Below are positions 25,771-35,297 of a stretch of DNA of 64,000 nucleotides, piece after piece. The stretch spans positions 60,044 through 124,043 of the forward strand of contig JACFND010000002.1 in assembly GCA_019455045.1 (NCBI GenBank), written 5' to 3'. The position numbers and the translations under genes were made by a program. Under the pieces are notes generated by a model that saw only the letters and a program-made list of their open reading frames with translations, was not told the origin of the DNA and searched no databases. How positions within the stretch are numbered: the stretch's first letter is position 1; each line of letters starts with the position of its first letter. Source of the stretch: Flavobacteriia bacterium. Lineage in GTDB: Bacteria > Bacteroidota > Bacteroidia > Flavobacteriales > Weeksellaceae.

Positions 25771-28155
25771 TTAGAAATTGTATCTGACAGAGAAAATCAT
25801 ATTGCTGCCCGGTGCAACCAGACCTGACGAATACGGACGGTATCTCTGATTGGTGATATTTTCCCAGCCGGCAGAAACCGCCAGATTCTCACTGATGTCA
25901 TAAACTCCTTTCAGATTGATGGTGTACCAGCTTGGCAGATAAGGGTTTCCATCTTTGCCGATTGCATACATATAATCTTTTGACTGTTCTGAAGGGCCCA
26001 GATCATCAAAATTAAATTTTCCGTTATACAGAAAATAAAACTCTCCTCTGAATTTATCCATTTTGTAATTCAAACCGCTTCTGATCATCAGCGGTGCCAC
26101 ATGCCGAAGCGGTGCTTTGTCGCCATTGTCGAGTTCTTCTTTTCCTTTCTGAAAATTGACCGCATTTTTCAGACTCCATCTGCTGGTCAGATAAAAATCG
26201 AGCTTTGCTTCAATACCGTATGAGTAAGCCTTTGCAGCATTTTGAATTGCCAAAACCTGACTTGGTTCGCCGTTGTAAATGACCGAATCCTGACCGTTGA
26301 GCTGAAAATCTCTTTTGACCATTGCATTTTTCAGATCGATATAATAAACCGACACATCGAGCATTGCAAATTCACCAATTTTCTGAACTGCTCCAATCTC
26401 GCCCGAATAAGCATATTCGCCTTTCAAATCAGGATTTGGAATCACTACTTCCCCCGGACCGGATTCAAAAATTTTTCCGATATCATCAATATTCGGTGCT
26501 CTGAAACCGGTGGAAAACATCGCTCTCAAATCTGTATTTTGATACGGATGAAAATTTACACCCAGATTTCCGGTCAGACTTCCGGTTTTGATATCGGCTT
26601 TGTCAAACGGAAAATCAAAAAATTCATTTGAGAATTTTGATTTTCCCGACACATAGGAATATCTCAAACCACCCTGAAGTGTTACTTTTGAACTCGGTTT
26701 GTATTCGTGTGAAGCATAGATGCTGTATGAATCCCAGGTGGATCCGTTGGGATATCTCGATACATCGGGACTGACTTCGCCGGTAACCAGATTATAGGCA
26801 GTTCCTAAAGAATGAACTTTGTTGAAGAGTCCTTCAACCCCATAAAACAGGGTATGCTGCGGATTAAAATTTTTGTACAAATCCAAATTTAACGAAAACA
26901 CATCCACTTTTTCATTCTGATTGGTTCGGTTTGGTTTTCCAAAATCTCTTGAATGTCTGCTTTCTTCAAAATGCTGATAGGCAAGAATCAGTTTTGCTTT
27001 TGTGTGAAATTTATTCGCTGCCGAATTTTCAATGCTCAGGCTGTTCATCATCCATCTCTGCGGTCCGTAATACCATTCGGCCGTTTTCAGAATGTCATTT
27101 TTATAAATAATATAACGGTCATATCTCGGCACATTTGAAGTGGTCGAATAATGAAGTCCGTAATTCAGATCCCAATTGTCATTGGGTTTGTATCTGAATT
27201 TTTGGATGAAATTGTATTGGTCATAACCGGTAAAAAGCTGCTTTCTCGGATCAGGATTGTCAGCCATGATGTCCTCATCACCCTGACGAATCGGATAATG
27301 CGGTGTCAGATATTCATCAGGCCCGTGTTTTCCCATTTTCATATCAGAAAAATTATTGTAGCTGAATGCAGTGGCAGAAGCAAATTTCTTTCCGCCAATG
27401 TTGAAATCAAAATGAACCGTATTCTCATTGGCTGCCGAAGCATAGCGGATCATACCCGAACCGTTGATTTCAATTTTGTCTGATTTTGAGAATTTCGGGC
27501 TGAGCATATAAAAATTCATCACACCGCCGATTGCATCACTTCCGTACAGCAAAGAACCCGGGCCGAGCATCACTTCTGCCCTTTCGATTGAATTTGCATC
27601 AAGAGAAATTACATTCTGAATGTTACCGCTTCTGAATACTGCAGAGTTCATTCTGACACCGTCAACGGTTATCAGCAGGCGATTTGCAGCAAATCCTCTG
27701 ATCATCGGACTTCCCCCTCCGAGCTGGCTTTTTTGAATAAATATATCATTGTTGGTACCCAGCAGGTCTGCCATCGTCATCGGGTTATTGATTTCGACCG
27801 TAGATTTCGAGTAAACATCGGTTTTATGTCCTGTGTCGATTTTATTTCCTTTCCATCTTGAAGGCGAAATCACAATCGTTTCCAATTCAACTGCTGCAAA
27901 ATCATAATAATAAATCCCGTTTTTGAAATCTGAAATTGATGCTTTCACTTCGGGATAACCTGAGACTCTGACCAGAATTTCCTTCCCTTTTTCAAATTCA
28001 AGACTGAAATTTCCGTTTTCGTCAGTTATTGAACTTTGGTTTCCGGAGATCACTTCGGCTCCTGCTACAGGGCTGCTGTCCTCTTTGTTCAATATTGTCT
28101 GGCTGAAACAAAAAAAGCCGACTGTCAGAAAGAAGAGTGTAAGTTGTGTTTTCAT
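25771..28155 (-). CDS. TonB-dependent outer-membrane receptor, haemin/haemoglobin type
   Basis: A 794-residue outer-membrane receptor. Order of parts: signal peptide (LFFLTVGFFCFSQ), a carboxypeptidase-like regulatory domain (about residues 20-95, AGAEVISGN... NGNFSL), a plug domain with MIRGFAANRLLITVDGVRMN and GPGSLLYGSDAIGGVMNF, and a 22-strand beta barrel ending in a terminal aromatic (VRYNF). The plug sequence closely follows the haem/haemoglobin receptor group (HmuR/HemR-like), so iron or haem uptake is the likely role. Substrate is not proven. No ABC or TonB genes adjoin it. Confidence 0.88.
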   Translation of the reverse strand: MKTQLTLFFLTVGFFCFSQTILNKEDSSPVAGAEVISGNQSSITDENGNFSLEFEKGKEILVRVSGYPEVKASISDFKNGIYYYDFAAVELETIVISPSRWKGNKIDTGHKTDVYSKSTVEINNPMTMADLLGTNNDIFIQKSQLGGGSPMIRGFAANRLLITVDGVRMNSAVFRSGNIQNVISLDANSIERAEVMLGPGSLLYGSDAIGGVMNFYMLSPKFSKSDKIEINGSGMIRYASAANENTVHFDFNIGGKKFASATAFSYNNFSDMKMGKHGPDEYLTPHYPIRQGDEDIMADNPDPRKQLFTGYDQYNFIQKFRYKPNDNWDLNYGLHYSTTSNVPRYDRYIIYKNDILKTAEWYYGPQRWMMNSLSIENSAANKFHTKAKLILAYQHFEESRHSRDFGKPNRTNQNEKVDVFSLNLDLYKNFNPQHTLFYGVEGLFNKVHSLGTAYNLVTGEVSPDVSRYPNGSTWDSYSIYASHEYKPSSKVTLQGGLRYSYVSGKSKFSNEFFDFPFDKADIKTGSLTGNLGVNFHPYQNTDLRAMFSTGFRAPNIDDIGKIFESGPGEVVIPNPDLKGEYAYSGEIGAVQKIGEFAMLDVSVYYIDLKNAMVKRDFQLNGQDSVIYNGEPSQVLAIQNAAKAYSYGIEAKLDFYLTSRWSLKNAVNFQKGKEELDNGDKAPLRHVAPLMIRSGLNYKMDKFRGEFYFLYNGKFNFDDLGPSEQSKDYMYAIGKDGNPYLPSWYTINLKGVYDISENLAVSAGWENITNQRYRPYSSGLVAPGSNMIFSVRYNF

Positions 28156-28172
28156 AATTATTATATAATTGA

Positions 28173-28180
28173 CAAATATA
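28173..28180 (-). promoter_or_regulatory. -7 promoter element (TATATTTG) of the TonB receptor gene
   Basis: Perfect TAnnTTTG match on the minus strand, with a predicted mRNA start near 28167, about 12 bases before the ATG. No obvious Fur-like palindrome was seen next to it. Confidence 0.5.
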
Positions 28181-28215
28181 ATTGGTTGAGAATTTTAGCA
28201 GTGACCATACGGGAT

Positions 28216-28223
28216 TATTTTTG
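28216..28223 (+). promoter_or_regulatory. -7 promoter element (TATTTTTG) of the BNR-repeat T9SS gene
   Basis: Perfect TAnnTTTG match; predicted mRNA start near 28229 and a leader of about 39 bases before the ATG at 28268. Confidence 0.5.
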
Positions 28224-28267
28224 TATTTTTACCCTTATATAATTATTAACCAGTAAAACAAAAAACG

Positions 28268-30799
28268 ATGAGGATTAAACTGTCTATCACCTTTTTATTA
28301 TTGTTCACCATTGCGGTTTGGAGCCAGGATTCAAAACTGATTTCACCCAGCCCGGTAGGACTTGAAGTGAATTCTGACAAGTATCAGGATCATGTCGATG
28401 CCTATAATGCATACTGGGTCGGCAAAGACCATACGATCAGAGGAAGCGGATACAAACAGCTGCAGCGCTGGATGGAACTTTGGAAGCATGAAGTCAAGCC
28501 TGACGGAACACTTCCTTCCGCGTGGGAACTTGCACAAAGCTGGAACAACATCATGGATCTGAAATATGCAGCTCATGAAATGGATGATGACAGTGACTGG
28601 ATGCCGCTTGGGCCATTCACCCACACCAATCAGGGTTCGTGGAGCGCAGGTCAGGGTCGTGTCAATGTGAGTCTGGTTGATCCGAATAATCCGAATAAAC
28701 TGTATGTGGGCACACCGGATGGCGGTTTGTGGGTTTCAAACGATCACGGAGATACCTGGACAGCACTTACATTGTATCTGCCTTCAATCGGGGTTTCAGG
28801 AATTGCTGTTGATTACAGCAATTCAAATATTATTTATATCACTACAGGAGATGAAGATGCCGCAGACAGTTACAGTATCGGCGTTTACAAATCAACTGAC
28901 GGAGGTGTCAGCTGGAATCCGACCGGAACGACTGTTACCGGAAACAATGCGCTGATGGGTGAAATCTATATGCATCCAACCAACTCAAATGTGCTGTGGG
29001 CTGTAAGTTCACAGGGATTGTTTAAAACTACCAACGCGGGTACAAGCTGGACTAAGACTGTTACCGGAAATATCAAAGAAATCAGATTGAAACCCGGAGA
29101 TCCGAATACGGTTTATATCGTTGAACAAAAATCTTCTCCTTACAGAGTTTCTATTCATAAATCAACAGACGGCGGAGTAAACTTTACAGAAATTAATTCT
29201 TATACTTCAGCACAGAGAACCGCAATCGATGTGACTGCTGCCAATCCGGATTATCTGTATGTGCTGGTGTCCAATCAGAATTATTCATTCAAAACACTTG
29301 ACCGATCGACCGACAGCGGTGCGACCTTCCAGGTCAGAAACAATACCACCGATATTTTTGACGGCAGCCAGCAGTCATGGTTTGACCTGGCGCTTGCTGT
29401 TTCTGATACAGATCCGGAATTGCTTTTTACAGGTACGCTGAACGTTTGGAAATCTACCGACGGAGGAACAAGCTTTACAAGAGGTGCAGAATGGAGCCAA
29501 CCGGATGCGCCGAATTATACGCATGCGGATATTCACGATCTGAAGTTTTTCAACGACAAACTTTATGCAGGAACCGATGGCGGAATTTATGTTTCTTCAG
29601 ACAATGGTGTAAATTTCTCGGACAAAACCAAAAACGGTCTGAACATCGGGCAGTTTTATCGAATAGATGTTGCGCCGGAAACTTCTTCAAAAATCGTGGG
29701 CGGTCTTCAGGACAACGGAGGTTATGCTTTTGTTAACAATGACTGGAAAAATTTCTACGGTGCTGACGGTATGGATGCAGGAATCAACCCTGCCAACTCA
29801 AATATGTACTACGGCTTTATCCAAAACGGATTGTATCTGTACAGATTCAATGCAGGAAATCCGGGTGGAGACGGTCAGTATGTGACTTCGGGCCCTTCGG
29901 GTGGCGGAAATTGGGTGACGCCTCTTGAGTTTTCAGGAACCGGTATTATGTATGCGGGATTTTCTAAACTGTATCGTTTATCGGGAAGTACTTTCCAGGA
30001 TTCTTCCACCAATACTTTCAGTCCGAAGCTTGATTACATCAGAGTAGATCCTACAGATGACAAAAGACTTTTGGTGGGAACTTACCAGAAAATATTTATT
30101 TCTGAAGGTCAGACCAGCTATCCGCTGACATTCACACAGCTTCCGAATCCGACAGGCGGATGGAAAGGGAATATCACCAATACAGATTTCAATCAGGACA
30201 ATCCTTCGATTGTCTATGTTACCACTGTCGGCGCAGTTTTCAAATCAACAGACAGCGGTCAGACCTGGGATAATATCACTCACAATCTGCCAACCGATCA
30301 GACAAAGTACGTGGTTGCTCATCAGAGGGGAAGTCCGAACAATACGGTATATGTAGGAACCAGAAATGCGGTTTGGTACATTGACGACACCCTGAGCGAA
30401 TGGCAGCTGTTCAACAACAATCTTCCAAATGCAAGGATTACCGACCTGGAAATCAATACAGTTGAGGGGCATGTGATTGTTTCAACCTACGGAAGAGGCG
30501 TTTGGAGATCACCGGTTACAGAATCAAGTCTGGGTGTTAACGATATAACGGTTGACGACAGCCAATCGATGATTTATCCAAATCCGATTGTAAACGGGAA
30601 AGCCAAACTGAATACGCTGATCGATGAACCTGCAGTTATGAGTGTTCAAAATATGTCAGGAAAGCTGGTTAAAAATCAGTCATTCAACAGAATAGACCAC
30701 CAAACCGATCTTGATTTTTCAAATCTTCCAAAAGGAATTTATGTAGTGACCATCAAATCGGAAAGACATCTGATCAGAAAGAAAGTGATCATCAGATAA
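28268..30799 (+). CDS. Secreted BNR/VPS10-type beta-propeller protein with T9SS type A sorting domain
   Basis: An 843-residue exported protein. A signal peptide (ITFLLLFTIAVWSQ) is followed by a propeller region from about residue 115 to 750 with many BNR/Asp-box-like turns (KSTDGGVSWNPTG, KSTDGGTSFTRG, VSSDNGVNFSD, KSTDSGQTWDNI), as in sortilin-like and sialidase-like proteins. A T9SS type A sorting domain closes it (MIYPNPIVNGKAKL...LPKGIYVVTI, ending RKKVIIR). The catalytic residues of sialidases are not evident, so I do not call it a glycosidase. It is probably displayed on or released from the cell surface. It shares a terminator with convergent pyk. Confidence 0.87.
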   Translation: MRIKLSITFLLLFTIAVWSQDSKLISPSPVGLEVNSDKYQDHVDAYNAYWVGKDHTIRGSGYKQLQRWMELWKHEVKPDGTLPSAWELAQSWNNIMDLKYAAHEMDDDSDWMPLGPFTHTNQGSWSAGQGRVNVSLVDPNNPNKLYVGTPDGGLWVSNDHGDTWTALTLYLPSIGVSGIAVDYSNSNIIYITTGDEDAADSYSIGVYKSTDGGVSWNPTGTTVTGNNALMGEIYMHPTNSNVLWAVSSQGLFKTTNAGTSWTKTVTGNIKEIRLKPGDPNTVYIVEQKSSPYRVSIHKSTDGGVNFTEINSYTSAQRTAIDVTAANPDYLYVLVSNQNYSFKTLDRSTDSGATFQVRNNTTDIFDGSQQSWFDLALAVSDTDPELLFTGTLNVWKSTDGGTSFTRGAEWSQPDAPNYTHADIHDLKFFNDKLYAGTDGGIYVSSDNGVNFSDKTKNGLNIGQFYRIDVAPETSSKIVGGLQDNGGYAFVNNDWKNFYGADGMDAGINPANSNMYYGFIQNGLYLYRFNAGNPGGDGQYVTSGPSGGGNWVTPLEFSGTGIMYAGFSKLYRLSGSTFQDSSTNTFSPKLDYIRVDPTDDKRLLVGTYQKIFISEGQTSYPLTFTQLPNPTGGWKGNITNTDFNQDNPSIVYVTTVGAVFKSTDSGQTWDNITHNLPTDQTKYVVAHQRGSPNNTVYVGTRNAVWYIDDTLSEWQLFNNNLPNARITDLEINTVEGHVIVSTYGRGVWRSPVTESSLGVNDITVDDSQSMIYPNPIVNGKAKLNTLIDEPAVMSVQNMSGKLVKNQSFNRIDHQTDLDFSNLPKGIYVVTIKSERHLIRKKVIIR

Positions 30800-30827
30800 T
30801 CTGAAAATCAGTTTTCAGATCAATAAA

Positions 30828-30865
30828 AATCGGTCTCGTGAAACCTGTGTTCCACGAGACCGATT
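30828..30865. terminator. Bidirectional terminator between the BNR gene and pyk
   Basis: A 13-bp perfect stem (AATCGGTCTCGTG / CACGAGACCGATT) with a 12-base loop. T-rich tracts flank it on both strands (ATTTTTTTT on plus, TTTTTATTG on minus), so it serves both convergent genes. Confidence 0.85.
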
Positions 30866-30882
30866 ATTTTTTTTCGTAATGA

Positions 30883-32325
30883 TTAAATGGTGGTCAGTCT
30901 GACGGTATTTGTCATTCCTCTTTGGAAAACCGGCATCGCATTCAGATTGATCACATAATCTCCCCAATCGACCAGACCGTTGTCAACCGCCATCCTGTTG
31001 ACCTGGATTACGGTAGCATCCGTACTCTGTTCGCCCGGATCAAAATACATCGCTTTTACACCCCACAGCAAATTCAGTTCGCGAACAATTCTTTTGTTCG
31101 GTGTATAAACCAGTATGTGTGCAAGCGGACGGTAGGACGAAATCTGAAAAGCGGTATAACCCGAATAGGTCAAAAGCGAAATTGCTTTTGCACCTGCCGT
31201 GGCAACCATTTTCGCAGCATCATAACAAACGACTTTGGTGATGAAACGGTCATTTTTATCTTTTGGTTTTGGCGAAGGAACTTTGATCAGATCAGAATCT
31301 TCAACGCCCTGAAGAATTCGGGTCATGGTTTCAATCACTTCCAACGGATGTTTTCCGACCGAGGTTTCGCCGCTGAGCATCACCGCATCCGCGCCGTCAT
31401 AAACCGCATTTGCCACATCGTTTACTTCTGCTCGGGTCGGTGTCAGACTTTCGATCATGCTCTCCATCATCTGGGTTGCAACAATCACCGGAATCCGGTT
31501 CAGTTTTGCTTTTCTGATCAGCATTTTCTGATGTTTCGGCACCTGTTCAATCGGCATTTCAACACCGAGGTCACCTCTTGCAACCATCAGCCCGTCAACT
31601 TCTTTGATGATTTCATCGATATTTCCCAAAGCTTCCGGTTTTTCAATTTTTGCAATCACCGGGATTTTAAAATCAGCATTTTCTTCAATAATTTTCTTCA
31701 GCTCTCTGACATCATTCGGTTTTCTGACAAATGAAAGTGCGATCCAGTCCACCTGTTGTGAGATTGCAAATTTTGCATCCTGAATATCTTTTTCGGTCAT
31801 TGACGGAAGTGAAATTCGTGTGTTTGGCAGATTCACTCCTTTTTTTGAACGCAGCGGTCCGCCCTGAATTACTTCAGCTTTGACTTCATCCTTTTTATTG
31901 GTTTTTAAGACTTTGAGAATAATCTTCCCGTCATCAACCATAATGATTTCGCCTTTTTCAACATCAGACGGAAACTGGGTGTAATTCATATAAACCCTTT
32001 CTTTGTTTCCAATAATTTTCTGGTTGGTAAACGTCAGCACATCACCGGGTGCAATTTCGACATCGTCTTCCATCTCTCCGATTCTGAGCTTTGGCCCCTG
32101 AAGATCCGCAATGATTGCGGTGTTGTAACCGTATTTTTCATTCAGCGAATGAACCATCTTGATTTTTCGCTCCACATCTTCATAATTGGCATGCGAAAAA
32201 TTGATTCTGAAGACATCGGCTCCCCGATCCATCATCAGTCTCAGAATTTCTTCGTCGTCTGTTGCCGGACCGAGTGTGGCGACAATCTTTGTTTTTTTCA
32301 GATATTTTGGATTGTAATACATCAT
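30883..32325 (-). CDS. pyk: Pyruvate kinase
   Basis: A 480-residue glycolytic enzyme converting phosphoenolpyruvate and ADP to pyruvate and ATP. Motifs: KIVATLGPATDD at the N-terminus, FRINFSHANYE, the active-site segment IAKIEKPEAL, MVARGDLGVEMP, and VIVATQMMESMIE. The C-terminal allosteric domain is complete. It is the last gene of the acpP-fabF-rnc-IPExxxVDY-pyk unit, an order conserved in flavobacteria, and starts 22 bases after the preceding stop. The opposing enzyme pckA lies only 3 kb away on the other strand. Confidence 0.97.
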   Translation of the reverse strand: MMYYNPKYLKKTKIVATLGPATDDEEILRLMMDRGADVFRINFSHANYEDVERKIKMVHSLNEKYGYNTAIIADLQGPKLRIGEMEDDVEIAPGDVLTFTNQKIIGNKERVYMNYTQFPSDVEKGEIIMVDDGKIILKVLKTNKKDEVKAEVIQGGPLRSKKGVNLPNTRISLPSMTEKDIQDAKFAISQQVDWIALSFVRKPNDVRELKKIIEENADFKIPVIAKIEKPEALGNIDEIIKEVDGLMVARGDLGVEMPIEQVPKHQKMLIRKAKLNRIPVIVATQMMESMIESLTPTRAEVNDVANAVYDGADAVMLSGETSVGKHPLEVIETMTRILQGVEDSDLIKVPSPKPKDKNDRFITKVVCYDAAKMVATAGAKAISLLTYSGYTAFQISSYRPLAHILVYTPNKRIVRELNLLWGVKAMYFDPGEQSTDATVIQVNRMAVDNGLVDWGDYVINLNAMPVFQRGMTNTVRLTTI

Positions 32326-32347
32326 AATCTTATTCTTTTAATTAAAA

Positions 32348-32797
32348 TTAAAAAATCAATCTTTCAATCGATTTTACTTTATCGGTTTTCAGCCTGCTGA
32401 TTTTTTGAATAAATGAATTTTCGAAAATCCGAAGTTCCGAAAATCCGTCTCCGGTTACTTTCATCAGAAAATTATATTCCTTGAATCGGCTGATCAGCGC
32501 AGGTGTCAGATCAAACAAATTGGACAGGCTGTTTCCGCTGTTTTTCTGATTTACGGTATAGGCCACATTTTTAATGATATTGTAATAATCTCCGGTCGCC
32601 GGATCTTCCCATTCAAAAACCGGAAAGTAAGTCAGATGACCGTCTATTACAACATCCAGATCATTGCATCTTTCAAACCGGGTTTCAAAAAACCTGTTCA
32701 AATGATAGACCAGCTGAGGTGAATCGTTGTAAGATGTGATCAATCCGTACAGTTCGAAATCGATCAGATCTTCAGGATCAAACAGTATAGTTTTCAA
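32348..32797 (-). CDS. IPExxxVDY family protein
   Basis: A 149-residue protein occupying the place between rnc and pyk where flavobacteria carry the IPExxxVDY family. The body fits that family in length and layout (short beta-rich protein with a late LTPALISRFKEYNFLMKV segment where the name-giving motif sits), but the motif itself is diverged here. No function is known. No ATG is available near the N-terminus; the likely start is the TTG at 32797, one codon after the rnc stop, giving MKTILFDPEDLIDF. Translation is therefore probably by coupling to rnc. Confidence 0.7.
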   Translation of the reverse strand: MKTILFDPEDLIDFELYGLITSYNDSPQLVYHLNRFFETRFERCNDLDVVIDGHLTYFPVFEWEDPATGDYYNIIKNVAYTVNQKNSGNSLSNLFDLTPALISRFKEYNFLMKVTGDGFSELRIFENSFIQKISRLKTDKVKSIERLIF

Positions 32798-32800
32798 TGT

Positions 32801-33568
32801 CTATAAAATTGTGTTTTCTATTTCCCGATGCAGCGAAATATACGCCCTTCTTGCTGCATTTTCTTCGGCCCTTTTCTTTGAAGTTCCCCTGCCTTTTGAA
32901 ATCACATCTTCGTTTAGTCTCACCACCGATATAAAAAGAGTCAGGTCTTCTTCGCTTTCTTCTTCTTCAAAGGTATTAAAACTAATTTTATTTTTTGTTT
33001 TTTGAGCCCATTCAAGTATCTGGCTTTTGTAACTCGCAATCGATCTTTCGAGTTTTTCGAGGTTGATGTTTTTTTCGATAAAATTTTTGAAAATAAAATC
33101 AGCTGTAAAGTCAAAGCCTTTGTCGAGATAGAGTGCACCGATCAGTGCTTCGATCAGATTTCCGTTGATGTCTTCGCCCAGATTGGGATTCCCCGCCGGA
33201 TGCAGTCTTTTTGCCAATCCCAGCTGTTTGCCCAAAACATTCAGCTGATGTCTCGAAACCAGTTTCGATCTCATTTTGGTCAGATAGCCTTCCTGTTTGT
33301 TGGGTGCTTCCCTAAAGATAAATACGGCGACGATCAGTCCGAGTACCGCATCTCCCAGAAATTCAAGTCTTTCAAAATTCACATCATTTCCTTCATCATC
33401 CTTCACCTGAGCCGAACGATGGATAAACGCCCTTTCATAATATTTCATATTTCCGGGTTTGATTCCGAATATTTCGGTCAGATAGGTTTTGAGATCAGAA
33501 ATTTCAGCCGATTGTTTTTTGCGGGTATCTTTGAAAAGTTTTTTTTTAATTTCCTGCCAAAAGGACAT
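32801..33568 (-). CDS. rnc: Ribonuclease III
   Basis: A 255-residue double-stranded-RNA endonuclease that matures rRNA and other transcripts. The RNase III signature ERLEFLGDAVLGLIV is at about residue 70, with the second acidic site in NLIEALIGALYLDKG (about 145). A C-terminal double-stranded RNA-binding domain ends with GRGTSKKRAEENAARRAY. A basic N-terminal extension of about 25 residues precedes the core. The frame is open for 17 more codons, but the ATG at 33568 lies 1 base after the fabF stop and begins MSFWQEIKKK, so I use it. Confidence 0.96.
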   Translation of the reverse strand: MSFWQEIKKKLFKDTRKKQSAEISDLKTYLTEIFGIKPGNMKYYERAFIHRSAQVKDDEGNDVNFERLEFLGDAVLGLIVAVFIFREAPNKQEGYLTKMRSKLVSRHQLNVLGKQLGLAKRLHPAGNPNLGEDINGNLIEALIGALYLDKGFDFTADFIFKNFIEKNINLEKLERSIASYKSQILEWAQKTKNKISFNTFEEEESEEDLTLFISVVRLNEDVISKGRGTSKKRAEENAARRAYISLHREIENTIL

Positions 33569-33569
33569 A

Positions 33570-34820
33570 CTATGGCATTTTTCTGAACACAACACATGCA
33601 TTGTGGCCTCCAAAACCAAAGGTGTTGCTCATTGCAACATTGACTTCGCGTTCGACAGCCTTGTTGAAGGTATAGTTAACACGCGGATCAAGGTTTTCAT
33701 CATATGTAAAATGATTGATGGTCGGCGGTACTGTATTGTGAATAATTGAACCAATGACTGCGACCGATTCTATAGCTCCCGCAGCACCCAGCAAATGTCC
33801 TGTCATTGATTTGGTGGAATTGATCTGAATATTGTAGGTGTGTTCACCAAACAATTTCAGTATTGCCTTTGATTCCGCAATATCACCAAGCGGTGTGGAA
33901 GTTCCGTGCATATTGATATGGTTGACTTCTTCCAGTTTGATTCCGGAATCCGAAATGCAATTTTTCATCACATTGAACGCACCCAGCCCTTCCGGATGGG
34001 GCGCAGTCAGATGATAAGCATCGGCAGAAAGGCCGCCACCGATAAATTCTGCATAAATTTTTGCACCTCTGGCTTTTGCATGTTCATATTCCTCGAGTAT
34101 GACTGAGGCAGCGCCCTCCCCCATAACAAAACCATCACGATCTTTGTCAAAAGGTCGTGATGCTGTTTTGGGATCGTCATTTCTGACCGACAGCGCGTGC
34201 ATTGCATTGAATCCGCCGATGCTCGCAGCAGTAACAGCTGCTTCTGAACCGCCCGTGACAATCGCATCAGCTTTACCCAGACGAATCAGCATCAGTGAGT
34301 CAATCAGTGCGTTGGTCGAAGATGCGCAGGCTGAGACAGTGGTGTAATTGGGTCCCATAAACCCGAATTCCATTGAGATGAGTCCCGGTGTGATATCGGC
34401 AATCATTTTTGGAATAAAGAAAGGATTAAATCTCGGCGTACCGTTTCCGGTCGCAAAGTTGGATACTTCTTCTTCAAATGTCCTGATGCCGCCGATACCG
34501 GATCCCCATATCACGCCAACTCTTTCTTTGTTGACGTTTGATTCGGTCAATCCGCTGTGGACAACGGCTTCACGAGCTGCAACGATACCGAGCTGTCCGC
34601 ATCTGTCCATCTTTCTGGCCTCTTTGCGGTCAAAAAAATCTTCAGGGTTGAAGTTCTTCACTTCACATGCAAACTGGGTCTTGAACTGATCGGCATCAAA
34701 CAGGGTAATGGGTGCAGCTCCGCTGACTCCATTAACCAAAGCATCCCAGTACTCCGGGAAGCTGTTGCCGATGGGCGTAATTGCACCTATTCCTGTTACT
34801 ACAACTCTTTTTAATTCCAT
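33570..34820 (-). CDS. fabF: Beta-ketoacyl-ACP synthase II
   Basis: A 416-residue condensing enzyme of fatty-acid elongation. The Cys-His-His triad is visible in VSACASSTNAL (nucleophile, about residue 163), NMHGTSTPLGD and MTGHLLGAAGAIE, together with the conserved lysine in NSTKSM. Length is standard. It is preceded by acpP (24 bases) and followed by rnc (1 base), the conserved acpP-fabF-rnc order, so all three are made together. Confidence 0.97.
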   Translation of the reverse strand: MELKRVVVTGIGAITPIGNSFPEYWDALVNGVSGAAPITLFDADQFKTQFACEVKNFNPEDFFDRKEARKMDRCGQLGIVAAREAVVHSGLTESNVNKERVGVIWGSGIGGIRTFEEEVSNFATGNGTPRFNPFFIPKMIADITPGLISMEFGFMGPNYTTVSACASSTNALIDSLMLIRLGKADAIVTGGSEAAVTAASIGGFNAMHALSVRNDDPKTASRPFDKDRDGFVMGEGAASVILEEYEHAKARGAKIYAEFIGGGLSADAYHLTAPHPEGLGAFNVMKNCISDSGIKLEEVNHINMHGTSTPLGDIAESKAILKLFGEHTYNIQINSTKSMTGHLLGAAGAIESVAVIGSIIHNTVPPTINHFTYDENLDPRVNYTFNKAVEREVNVAMSNTFGFGGHNACVVFRKMP

Positions 34821-34844
34821 AGACTGGAAAACAATTGAAAAGAA

Positions 34845-35081
34845 TTATTTATTCAAATCCTCAATGTACTGAACAGCTTGTCCTACGGTTGAGATTTTCT
34901 CTGCCTGGTCATCCGGAATCTGAATATCAAATTCTTTTTCGAATTCCATAATTAATTCAACTGTATCCAAAGAATCAGCTCCCAAATCATTGGTAAAGCT
35001 TGCTTCCAAGGTTACTTCACTTTCGTCAACGCCCAATTTGTCAACGATAATTGCTTTTACTCTTGATGTAATGTCAGACAT
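34845..35081 (-). CDS. acpP: Acyl carrier protein
   Basis: A 78-residue acidic carrier protein of fatty-acid synthesis. The serine that receives the 4'-phosphopantetheine arm is in [13 protein letters not shown] (about residue 38). The four-helix pattern and acidic recognition helix II are typical. It leads the acpP-fabF-rnc-IPExxxVDY-pyk operon. Confidence 0.98.
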   Translation of the reverse strand: MSDITSRVKAIIVDKLGVDESEVTLEASFTNDLGADSLDTVELIMEFEKEFDIQIPDDQAEKISTVGQAVQYIEDLNK

Positions 35082-35110
35082 AATAATTATTTTAATTGTT
35101 TTTGATTTGG

Positions 35111-35118
35111 CAAAAGTA
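35111..35118 (-). promoter_or_regulatory. -7 promoter element (TACTTTTG) of the acpP operon
   Basis: Perfect TAnnTTTG match on the minus strand; predicted mRNA start near 35105 and a leader of about 24 bases. It probably drives all five genes down to pyk. Confidence 0.6.
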
Positions 35119-35247
35119 AAAACTTTTGTTTAATCTTTCATATAAAACGCAAGATAAACATAATTTCGGTTCGAGTTTGACGTTTTCAAAAAAATTAAAT
35201 TTTGCTCAAAATGATTAAATTCAAAGACTTTAACCATAAATTTATAT

Positions 35248-35255
35248 TAACTTTG
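35248..35255 (+). promoter_or_regulatory. -7 promoter element (TAACTTTG) of pckA
   Basis: Perfect TAnnTTTG match; predicted mRNA start near 35261 and a leader of about 37 bases before the ATG at 35298. Confidence 0.6.
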
Positions 35256-35297
35256 TGTCCTTATTTTTTAAAAATTCACAGACAACAATAAACTGAA

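Noticed and set aside
28268-30799. Sialidase
   Set aside because: Asp-box turns are numerous, but the arginine triad and other catalytic residues of sialidases could not be identified.
30922-31734. 270-residue plus-strand frame opposite pyk
   Set aside because: Histidine-, asparagine- and phenylalanine-rich shadow of pyruvate kinase; no plausible promoter or family.
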